33,548 nt of DNA from an uncultured Solimonas sp. (lineage in GTDB: Bacteria; Pseudomonadota; Gammaproteobacteria; Nevskiales; Nevskiaceae): assembly GCA_946478985.1 (NCBI GenBank), contig CAMLDZ010000028.1:1-33548 (forward strand), read 5' to 3'. Made by a program: the position numbers and the translations under genes. The notes below the pieces were generated by a model. It was given only the letters and a program-made list of their open reading frames with translations. It was not told the origin of the DNA and ran no database searches. Positions 23,301-31,132 of this stretch are shown here, piece after piece (the first letter of the stretch is position 1; the number at the start of each line of letters is the position of its first letter).

Positions 23301-25252
23301 ACCAGGCGGTTCAGGCCGTCGTTCTCGGCCTCGCCCGCCCAGGTCTGCAGGAAGGCGCTTTCGAAGTGTGCGCGCTGCTGGTCCGGCGGCAGCGGGCAAT
23401 CGCTGGCGATCTGCACGTGGAAGCGCTGGATCCACAGCGGCTCGCTGTCGCGCGGCCGCAACTCGGTCGGTTCCTGCGAGATCACGCGCAGGCCGAAGTT
23501 CTCCAGCACCGGCAGGACGTCGGAGAGCGGCAGCGGCTTGCCCCAGGCATAGAGCTTGAGCGCGGTCGGCCGCGCCGGGCTGTCGGCGGTGGCTTCGACC
23601 AGCAGCCGCGGCACCAGCCGCCGTGTCGCCGACAGCTCCTGCAGCACGCGGCTGTCGAGCACCGCCTCGTCGACGGCGGTGGATTCCTGGTAGGCGATCG
23701 GAAACGCGTCCACGAACCGCGCCCAGGGCGCAGTGGACGCACCGTGGGCGCCGCGCAGCAAGGCCTCGCGCAGCTGGTCGCGCCAGGAGCGCGTCGCCGC
23801 CAGCAGGCGGTTCTCGATCTGCTGCGCGGTCTGCGTCAGCCGCGTACCCGGTGGCGTGCGTACCGTGTAGTGCACGCGCGCCATGCCGTGACGCAGGAAT
23901 TCGGTATTGCGGTCGATACCGCTGCCACCGCAGGCACTGAGCAGCTCGCCGCCGATGCGGTCGCGCAGCTCGCGCGAATAGCGCTCGCGCGGCAGGTAGA
24001 CCAGGCACGAGAAGAAGCGGCCATAGCGATCGCGGCGCATGAACAGCTTGAGCTGCGCGCGCTCGCGCAGCGCGCGGATGCCCATGCAGGTCTCGAACAG
24101 TTCATCCTCGTTGGACTGGAACAGCTCGTCGCGCGGCAGCTGATAGAGGATCTCGCGCAGGTACTTGCCGGAATGCGAGTGCTCGGGCAGCCGCGAGCGC
24201 TGCATCACGTGCTCGGCCTTGCGGCGAATCAGCGGGATATTGCCGGGCCGCTCGATATAGGCATCCGCCGAGAACAGGCCGATGAAGCGGCAGGTGCCGG
24301 CGGTGCTGCCGTCGGCGCGCACGCGCTTGACCGAGATGATGTCGAGGAACTCCGGGTGATGGATCATCGCCCGCTGGTTGCCTTTGGTGATCACCACCAG
24401 GCGCGGCGATTCGCTGTACTTGTCCAGCTCCTCGCGCGGCGCGATCAGTGCGTCACCATCGCTGTAACGCCTGCCGGGCCGCGCCAGGCCGAGCGCCGCC
24501 GCCGGCTTGGGCACGAAGCCATTGCGACCCTGGGCGTCGCTGACGACGTCGGTCTCGATATAGCCGAGGAAGGTGAAATGTCCCTCGTCGAGCCAGTGCA
24601 GAAAGGCCGCGGCTTCGCTGCGCTCGTCGGCGCTGCCGGCCTGCGGCGCGATCAGGCGATCCGCCAGCTCGACCGCGCGTGTGCGCATCGCCGAGAAATC
24701 GTCGACGACGCAGCGGGTGTCGCTCAGCACTTCGCGGACGCTGGCTTCCAGACGCCGGTAGCAGGCGGCGTCGGCGAAGGCCTCGAATTCGACGTGGATG
24801 ATCGACTCCGCCTCGCCGTCGTCGGCCAGCTCCTCCCAGTACTGCGCACTGTCGCGGACCACGTGCAGGATCGGGTGCACCATCCAGTCGATCTGCGCGC
24901 CGGCCTCGCGGATCGCCATGCTGATCGAATCGACCAGGAACGGCATGTCGTCGACATCGGTCTCCAGCCGCGCCAGACCGCGGCTGTCGCGCCCGCTGCC
25001 CGCCACCGGCGGCAGCGCACGCACCAGCGCTTCGCCGGGCGCGCGGCGCGCGGCAAAGCTGAAATGCCGCGCTGCGATCTCGACCAGCTCCTGCGGCGAG
25101 CGCAGCTGCAGGGTATCGAGCGAGGCCATCTCGTAATAGGCAGAGACGAAGGCGACGAAAGCCTCCTGCTGCTCGCCCATCTCGTGGGTCCTGGCAAGCT
25201 GCTGCAGTTGCTGCAGCAGGCGCTTCAACTCCGGTTCGGCTTCTGCCTTCAT
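20393..25252 (-). CDS. gdhB: NAD-specific glutamate dehydrogenase, large (~180 kDa) type
   Basis: The protein has 1619 residues, matching the large bacterial NAD-GDH class. I chose ATG 25252 (GAGGGAGAG upstream) because the 36 residues before it in the longer frame look non-coding. The N-terminal half is the regulatory region ([20 protein letters not shown] near residue 100). The catalytic core includes [48 protein letters not shown] around residues 800-848, with the substrate-binding lysine region, then [15 protein letters not shown] and [14 protein letters not shown]. It catalyses NAD-dependent oxidative deamination of glutamate to 2-oxoglutarate and ammonium, a mainly catabolic reaction. 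It stands alone and is divergent from the LuxR-type regulator with 198 nt between, so that regulator might act on it, though nothing in the sequence proves it. Confidence 0.97.
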   Translation of the reverse strand: [1619 protein letters not shown]

Positions 25253-25390
25253 GCCCGCTCTCCCTCTTGCTGTGATGGAGGTGCTCGTCTCTTTGGGGAC
25301 GGTGCGCGGTGGGCCGCACGACTTGCAGTATAGGCCGGCATGAATGAACGCCCGGTACATGCCGGCGGCGTCGAAGCCACCGCCGATCGG

Positions 25391-25408
25391 CCCATCACGG
25401 GCGATGGG
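25391..25408. promoter_or_regulatory. Small inverted repeat between gdhB and the LuxR-type gene
   Basis: CCCATC (25391-25396) and GATGGG (25403-25408) are perfect arms 6 bp apart, 42 nt before the regulator start. It may be an operator, but 6-bp arms in GC-rich DNA are not rare. Confidence 0.3.
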
Positions 25409-25450
25409 TGATTTGGGCTACAGTCGCCGTCGACGTGCGGAGGAGCCGCA

Positions 25451-28150
25451 ATGAGTACCGAGCGACCAGAAGGCGTCAGACCTTCGGCCCGGGTCGATTC
25501 CCACAAGCTGTTTCCGCCACCGGCGAGCCGTGGCGCGGTACCGCGGCGCGCGATCCTCGATCGTCTGGCGGCCGACACCGGTGTGCGCGCGGTACTGCTG
25601 CAGGCACCGGCCGGGCACGGCAAATCGACCCTGCTGCAGCAGATCATGAGCCAGTGTCACCAGCGCGGCGACTCGTCCGGCTGGCTGAGCTTCGAAGACG
25701 CCGACAACGACCTGCGCCGCTTCAACAGCCATTTCGATTCGCTGCTCGACGCCATCTGCGGCGACAGCAGCCCCGCCCGCAGCAGTCCGACGACCAGCCG
25801 CCCGGACGCGGTGATCGCCCGCCTGCTACGGCATCCGGCGCCGGTCGCGCTGTTCTTCGACGAGTTCCAGGAGCTCGGCAATCCGGCGATCCTGCGTTTC
25901 TTCCGCGAGCTGCTGGAACGGCTGCCGGAACGTCTCACCGTCTTCATCGGCGCACGCGCCTTGCCCGATGCCGGTGCCGGCCTCGGCCTGTCGCGCCTGC
26001 TGGTCAATGGCCGCGCCCTGGTGCTGCATGCCGACGAGCTGCGCTTCAGCAACGCCGAAGCCGCACAGTTCTTCGCCGAGGCCGGCGACCTGGGGATCGG
26101 CGCCAGCGAGATCGCCGCGATCCACCGCCAGACCGAAGGCTGGCCGGCCGCGCTGCAGCTGTTCCGGCTGAGCCTGGCCAGCCCCAGCGTGCGCGGGGCA
26201 TTGGGCGATCTCGGCGGCTACCGTCCGCGTGAGCTGGCGGACTATCTGGCCGACAACGTGCTGGCACTGCAGACGCCGCGCATCCGCGAATTCCTGCTGC
26301 GCACCAGCCTGCTGACGCGCCTGTCGGCACCGCTGTGCGATGCCTTGCTGGGCAGCAGCGATGCACAGGGCATCCTGCAGTTTCTCGAACGCAGCGGATT
26401 GTTCCTGCACAGCCTCGACCCGGAGCGGCGCTGGTTCCGCTACCACGGGCTGTTTTCCGCCTTCCTGCTCGAGCAGTTGCGCGAGAGCGATCCGCAGGCG
26501 CTGCGCGAACTGCACCTGCGCGCCGCGCGCTGGTATGCCACGCAGGGCCTGCACGACGCGGCGATGCATCACGCCGTCGAAGCCGGCGAACCGGGGCTCG
26601 CGGTCGAGGTGATGGAACGCTGGAGCGGCGATCTGGTCGCGCAGGGCCACCTGGCCACCGTCGAGCGCTGGTACGACCGCCTGCCGCTGGATCTGGTCGT
26701 ACAGCGGCGCGCGCTGGCGGTGAAGATCGCCTATGCCCTGAGCTTCCGTCGCCGCCACCGCAAGCTGCGGCCGCTGATGCAGTTGCTCGACGCGCCCGGC
26801 GAGCAGCTGGGCGCCGGCAATCCGGATGTCGTGGAGACGATGGTCGCACTGCTGTTCGACGACATTCCGCGCGCCTTCGCGCTGGCGGGCGAGATCGACG
26901 TCGGCGACGACCGCGGCGATCCGTTCCGCGCCTTCGAGCTGTCGGCCGCCTGCAACGTGCTGGCCTACCGCGCGACCGCAGCCGGCGACTACGAAAGCGC
27001 GCGGCAGCAGGTGATGCGCTCGCGCGCTTACAGCGAACGCGCGCACGCGCGCTTCAGCGGCGGTTACTCGGTGGCAGTCACCGGCATCAATCTGCTGGTG
27101 CAGGGCGAACTGGCGGCAGCGCTGGAGCGCTTCCGCGCCGGCCTGGCCGACGCACAGGACGACGCCGATGCCTCGGTCGCCGCCGCCGCACTGGTCTGCT
27201 GCTACATCATGGCGCTCTACGACGCCGATCAACTCGACGCCGCCGACGCCTTGTTCACGCGCTTCCACGACATGATCCGCGACGGCGTGCTGCTGGATTT
27301 TCTCGGCGTCGCCTATCAGTTCATGTCACGCATCCACGAGCGGCGCGGCAACGCCGCGCTGGCCGTCGAACTGCTCGACGAGGCGGAGAACATCGGCCAC
27401 CTCGCCAACTGGCCGCGGCTGGTGCGCATGGTCGATCGCGAGCGCGTGCGCCGCCATCTGCTGCGCGGCGAGCGCGAGCGTGCGCAGCTCATCGCCTCGC
27501 GGATTCCGCCGCAGCCGGAGTTCATGCTGCCCGAGGGCTGGCTGCTGTTCTCGGACGACAGCGAGGGCGAGACGATCGGCCAGATCCGCCTGCTGCTCCA
27601 CTGCGGCCGCGCCGACGAGGCCCTGCCACGGCTTGCCGACGAGCTGGCGCGAGCCGGCCGCCACGGCCGCATCCGCCGCCTGATCAAGCTGCACATCCTC
27701 GAAGCGCTCGCCCAGGCGCAGCGCGGCCGTGCGCGGCCGGCCTATACGTCGATGCGGCAGGCGCTGCAACTGGCCGCGCCGCGCGGCTTCGTCGGCATGT
27801 TTCTCGACGAAGGCGTCGAGGTCACCAGGCTGCTGCGCGAGATCTATCCATCCTTGCGGGAGCCCGGCGCGGAGCGCGATGCCGGCAGCGGCAGCCTGCC
27901 CGACTTCGCGCGCCGCCTGCTCGACGACGGCGCCGAGGCGGCCGACGCGCTGGTTGCCGAGAAGCTGACGGAAGGCGAGAAGACCCTGCTGGCGTTCCTG
28001 GCGCAGGGGGTGTCGAACAAGATCATCGCGGCGGAACTGTTCGTGTCGGAGAACACGGTGAAGTTTCACCTCAAGAACATCTACGCCAAGCTGGGCGTCG
28101 GGAGCCGGGTACAGGCGATCAATGCGGCGCGGCGGATGGGCTTGCTGTAG
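25451..28150 (+). CDS. MalT-type LuxR family ATP-dependent transcriptional regulator
   Basis: The protein has 899 residues, the size of MalT-like (LAL/STAND) regulators. GGAG precedes ATG 25451. Walker A is APAGHGKST (52-60) and Walker B is VALFFDEF (about 132-139). A long helical TPR-like sensor region fills the middle, and the C-terminal 63 residues are a LuxR DNA-binding helix-turn-helix (LTEGEKTLLAFLAQGVSNKIIAAELFVSENTVKFHLKNIY). Such proteins bind an inducer and ATP, oligomerise and activate transcription. Regulators of this kind often accompany catabolic or lipid-related clusters, so the DUF1302 operons, the acetoacetyl-CoA synthetase operon and gdhB are all candidate targets. It is alone on its strand and ends convergently with the reductase gene. 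Confidence 0.93.
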   Translation: MSTERPEGVRPSARVDSHKLFPPPASRGAVPRRAILDRLAADTGVRAVLLQAPAGHGKSTLLQQIMSQCHQRGDSSGWLSFEDADNDLRRFNSHFDSLLDAICGDSSPARSSPTTSRPDAVIARLLRHPAPVALFFDEFQELGNPAILRFFRELLERLPERLTVFIGARALPDAGAGLGLSRLLVNGRALVLHADELRFSNAEAAQFFAEAGDLGIGASEIAAIHRQTEGWPAALQLFRLSLASPSVRGALGDLGGYRPRELADYLADNVLALQTPRIREFLLRTSLLTRLSAPLCDALLGSSDAQGILQFLERSGLFLHSLDPERRWFRYHGLFSAFLLEQLRESDPQALRELHLRAARWYATQGLHDAAMHHAVEAGEPGLAVEVMERWSGDLVAQGHLATVERWYDRLPLDLVVQRRALAVKIAYALSFRRRHRKLRPLMQLLDAPGEQLGAGNPDVVETMVALLFDDIPRAFALAGEIDVGDDRGDPFRAFELSAACNVLAYRATAAGDYESARQQVMRSRAYSERAHARFSGGYSVAVTGINLLVQGELAAALERFRAGLADAQDDADASVAAAALVCCYIMALYDADQLDAADALFTRFHDMIRDGVLLDFLGVAYQFMSRIHERRGNAALAVELLDEAENIGHLANWPRLVRMVDRERVRRHLLRGERERAQLIASRIPPQPEFMLPEGWLLFSDDSEGETIGQIRLLLHCGRADEALPRLADELARAGRHGRIRRLIKLHILEALAQAQRGRARPAYTSMRQALQLAAPRGFVGMFLDEGVEVTRLLREIYPSLREPGAERDAGSGSLPDFARRLLDDGAEAADALVAEKLTEGEKTLLAFLAQGVSNKIIAAELFVSENTVKFHLKNIYAKLGVGSRVQAINAARRMGLL

Positions 28151-28201
28151 GGGCTTGCTTGCGGGGAGTTACAACTCACCTTCTTTACCTGTTTTGCGTA
28201 G

Positions 28202-28233
28202 CTTGCCTTTCGCCCTGTGAGGCGAAAGGCGAG
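28202..28233. terminator. Hairpin between convergent LuxR-type and reductase genes
   Basis: GCCTTTCGCC (28205-28214) pairs with GGCGAAAGGC (28221-28230) across CTGTGA, extendable to 28202-28233 with one G-U pair. No good U-tract follows on either strand, so it is a weak or unconventional bidirectional terminator. Confidence 0.5.
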
Positions 28234-28306
28234 CCACGCCAAACCAGTAACAAAGGCGCGTTGTAACCCCGCCTCCCAAAGCACCCAACCCCGCTGTAGC
28301 TTGGCC

Positions 28307-29449
28307 TCAGCCGCGACGCCCCACCAGCAGATTCGGCGTCACCGTCAGCACCGGCTCCGACACCAGGCCGAAGCTCTGCAGCACACCCAGCAACTCACGA
28401 TGTCCGAATGCCTGGCAGCCCGAGGCGAAGCCCCAGCGCTTGGCCGGCGCCTGCAGCAGGTGGTAGGCCGCGTACGCCTGCATCAGGCCCGTCTGCTTGT
28501 AGTTGCAGATGCCGTGGATCACGCAGTGCGCGCGGCCCAGCGGGCCGCTGGCGTGAACGGAATCGACCGAGGTGTTCTCGCGCGGGTTCTCGCGCGGCGG
28601 CATGCCGGCCTGCAGGCTGGCGGCCATCTCCGATAATTTTTTCTCGGCCTGCTCCTTCGGCAGCGGCTTGATCTGCTCCTCGACCACCGCGGCGATCTGC
28701 ACCACGCCTTCCATCACCGCGCGTGCGAAGACACCGCCCTGCGCCTTGACGTTGGCGACGCGCGGATCGTTCTTGAACCAGACCGGGTGCGCGGTGCCGC
28801 CCCAGGGCAGCGCCATCGCCGTCTCATGCTGCCCCGGAACGATCACTTCTGATTTCGCAGTGGGCGACCACTGCACGTACTTGTTCTGCTCCAGGTAGTA
28901 GAAGTTGGCGGTGAGGATGCTGAAGATCGTCTGCGTCGACGCGTAGGTCGGGAAGCCTTTCCACAGCACCAGGATGTCGAGTGTGTCGAGGCCCGGGTGT
29001 TCGAGGCAGAGCTGCGCGGCGATCTCGCCGGTGGTGTACATCTGCGCAATACCCGGCGCCAGCAGCAGGTTTTTCTCTGCGAACTTGGCGCCCCAGGTCT
29101 CCTCGGCGTGGATCATCCAGTTCTGTTCGCCGTTGGTGTCGGTGTAATGGCAGCCGGTGGCCAGGCAGGCCTCCACCGCTTCCGGGCCGTACTTCATAAA
29201 CGGGCCAACCATGTTGAGCATCACCTTGCGGCCCTTCATCAGCTGGGTGAGCGCCTCGGTGGTGTGCTCGACCTCGATGATTTCGTAGTCCGCGGTCTCG
29301 ACACCCGGCACCTTGTCCATCACTTCCTTGATGCGCTTGGCATCGCGGCCGGCGGCGACGAACGGCACGCGATACTCGCGCAGGTATTCGGCGACCAGGC
29401 GCCCGGTATAACCGGTGACACCGTAGATGACGACGGGCTTCTTGCTCAT
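28307..29449 (-). CDS. Saccharopine dehydrogenase-like / trans-acting enoyl reductase family protein
   Basis: The protein has 380 residues. The N-terminal Rossmann motif is VIYGVTGYTGRLVAEYL (7-23), followed by VPFVAAGRD, and NMVGPFMKYGPEAVEACLATGCHYTDTNGE is the strongly conserved second block of this family. The family contains saccharopine dehydrogenase homologues and the mycobacterial trans-acting enoyl reductases of lipid synthesis. Without lysine-pathway neighbours, an NAD(P)-dependent acyl or lipid reductase is more likely. It is the last gene of the acetoacetyl-CoA synthetase operon, 48 nt after an SDR gene. Substrate unknown. Confidence 0.87.
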   Translation of the reverse strand: MSKKPVVIYGVTGYTGRLVAEYLREYRVPFVAAGRDAKRIKEVMDKVPGVETADYEIIEVEHTTEALTQLMKGRKVMLNMVGPFMKYGPEAVEACLATGCHYTDTNGEQNWMIHAEETWGAKFAEKNLLLAPGIAQMYTTGEIAAQLCLEHPGLDTLDILVLWKGFPTYASTQTIFSILTANFYYLEQNKYVQWSPTAKSEVIVPGQHETAMALPWGGTAHPVWFKNDPRVANVKAQGGVFARAVMEGVVQIAAVVEEQIKPLPKEQAEKKLSEMAASLQAGMPPRENPRENTSVDSVHASGPLGRAHCVIHGICNYKQTGLMQAYAAYHLLQAPAKRWGFASGCQAFGHRELLGVLQSFGLVSEPVLTVTPNLLVGRRG

Positions 29450-29497
29450 GTGCAGGTTCTCCTGAAGCGTTTTTGTAGACAGCGAATCGGTGGAAAA

Positions 29498-30256
29498 TCA
29501 GGCCGTCATGCCGCCGTCGACGACGAGGTCGGCACCGGTGACGTAGCTGGATTCATCGGAGGCGAGGAACAGGATCGCCGCGGCGATCTCGGCAGGCTGC
29601 GCGAAGCGGCCCATCGGAATGCGTGCCAGCGTCTTCTCGCCGAAGCCGCGCGCCACGTCGGGATCGAGTGCCGCCAGCGCAGCGCTGACCATCTGCGTCT
29701 CGGCAAAGCCGGGGCAGACGTTGTTGATACGGATACCGTAGCCGGCGCGCGCGCAATGGATCGCCGCCGAGCGCGTGAACAGGCGCACGCCACCCTTGCT
29801 GGCGTTGTAGGCCGGCAGGCCGGCCTCGCCGATCAGTCCTTCGATCGAAGCGACGTTGACGATGCTGCCGCCGCGATGCTTCATCCGCGCGATCGCCGCC
29901 TGCGTGCCGAGCATCACGCCGTCGAGATTAATGGCCAGCGTGCGTCGCCACTGTTCGGGCGGCATCTGCTCGATGTCGACGATCGCCGCGACACCGGCGT
30001 TGTTGACCAGAACGTCGATCGCGCCCCAGCGCGCGATCGCCGCGTCCAGCACCTCGGCCCACTGTGCGGCGTCGGTAACGTCCTGGCGATGAAACGCCGC
30101 ATTGCCGCCCAGGCGCGCCGCCTCGGCCTCGCCGTCGGCGCTGATGTCGGTCAGCATCACCCGGGCGCCTTCGGCGAGCAGCGCTTGCGCCGCTGCCAGG
30201 CCCAGCCCGCGCGAGGCGCCGGTGACCACGCAAACCTTGTTGTGCATGCGTTTCAT
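29498..30256 (-). CDS. Short-chain dehydrogenase/reductase (SDR) B
   Basis: The protein has 252 residues, a classical SDR. Cofactor motif TGASRGLG is at 12-19, with Asp37 after the second strand favouring NAD(H). NNAG is at 85-88, catalytic Ser137, and Y150-x3-K154. The C-terminus has the common GADLVVDGG. GAGGA lies 6 nt before ATG 30256, which supports this start over the Met at residue 4. It follows SDR A by 9 nt, so they are translated from one mRNA. It would oxidise a secondary alcohol or reduce a ketone; in this setting a 3-hydroxyacyl-CoA or hydroxysteroid-like substrate is plausible but unproven. Confidence 0.93.
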   Translation of the reverse strand: MKRMHNKVCVVTGASRGLGLAAAQALLAEGARVMLTDISADGEAEAARLGGNAAFHRQDVTDAAQWAEVLDAAIARWGAIDVLVNNAGVAAIVDIEQMPPEQWRRTLAINLDGVMLGTQAAIARMKHRGGSIVNVASIEGLIGEAGLPAYNASKGGVRLFTRSAAIHCARAGYGIRINNVCPGFAETQMVSAALAALDPDVARGFGEKTLARIPMGRFAQPAEIAAAILFLASDESSYVTGADLVVDGGMTA

Positions 30257-30265
30257 GTCCGGTCC

Positions 30266-31081
30266 TCAGGCTGCGCTGGCGCCGCCATCAAGCGCGAGTT
30301 CCGCGCCGGTGGTCCAGCGCGAGGCCGGCGACGCCAGATACAGCACGGCGTGCGCGACATCGTCCGGCTGGCCGAGGCCGAGCGGATGCATCTGCAGCAT
30401 CGCGCCCTCGGCGGCCGCCAGGTCTGGCGCCATGCCGAGCCGTACGAAGCCTTCCAGCAGGTGGTTGCCCATCGCCGTCTTGATCACGCCCGGATGGATG
30501 GAGTTGACGCGAATGCCGTAGCCCAGCTGCGCGCATTCGATCGCCGCCGACTTGCTCAGCGAACGCACTGCGCCCTTGGATGCGCAGTAGGCGCCCAGGC
30601 CGGTAACACCGATCAGCGCCGCCAGCGACGACAGATTGATGATCGAGCCGCCCTTGCCTGCCACCCCGCCCGGCCGCATCACGCGGATCGCATGCTTGAG
30701 GCCGAGAAAGCTGCCCGTGACATTGACGTTCTGGATGTGCTGGAAGCCTTCCAGCGTGCCGTCGGCAAAAAATGCGGTGTCTTCGACGCCGGCGTTGTTG
30801 ACCAGCACATCGAGCCCGCCGAAGCTCGCGACGGCTTGCGCCAGCGCCAGCTCCCAGTGCGCCTCGCTGGTGACGTCATGGGCGATCGACGCGGCCTTGC
30901 CGCCAGCCTCGCGGATGCTGCGCGCGGTGGCCTCGACCTCAGCGGCGAGCACATCGCTGATGAACACCGCAGCGCCCGCTGCGGCCAGCGTGCGCGCGAT
31001 GTGGGCGCCGAGCCCGCGCGCCGCGCCGCTGACGAACGCGACCTTGCCGTCGAGACGAAACGCCTTCTCCGGATTGCTCAT
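30266..31081 (-). CDS. Short-chain dehydrogenase/reductase (SDR) A
   Basis: The protein has 271 residues with classical SDR motifs: SGAARGLG (18-25), Asp43 typical of NAD preference, NNAG (95-98), catalytic Ser152 and Y165-x3-K169, and the C-terminal TGAELALDGG. Compared with SDR B it has an insertion around VMRPGGVAGKGGS (134-146). The order with NAD-type SDRs, acetoacetyl-CoA synthetase and a reductase suggests handling of a 3-hydroxy/3-keto acid or CoA ester. It lies 51 nt after the acetoacetyl-CoA synthetase gene. Confidence 0.93.
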   Translation of the reverse strand: MSNPEKAFRLDGKVAFVSGAARGLGAHIARTLAAAGAAVFISDVLAAEVEATARSIREAGGKAASIAHDVTSEAHWELALAQAVASFGGLDVLVNNAGVEDTAFFADGTLEGFQHIQNVNVTGSFLGLKHAIRVMRPGGVAGKGGSIINLSSLAALIGVTGLGAYCASKGAVRSLSKSAAIECAQLGYGIRVNSIHPGVIKTAMGNHLLEGFVRLGMAPDLAAAEGAMLQMHPLGLGQPDDVAHAVLYLASPASRWTTGAELALDGGASAA

Positions 31082-31132
31082 TGCGATCTCCTCGTGTCGT
31101 GATGGTTGCCGTTCGCTGAGGCCGACAAGGGC

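Noticed and set aside
22199..25333. A 1044-codon open frame on the plus strand
   Set aside because: It is antisense to the well-supported NAD-glutamate dehydrogenase. Its Arg/Gln/His/Ala-rich composition is typical of the opposite strand of GC-rich genes, and no known motif appears.
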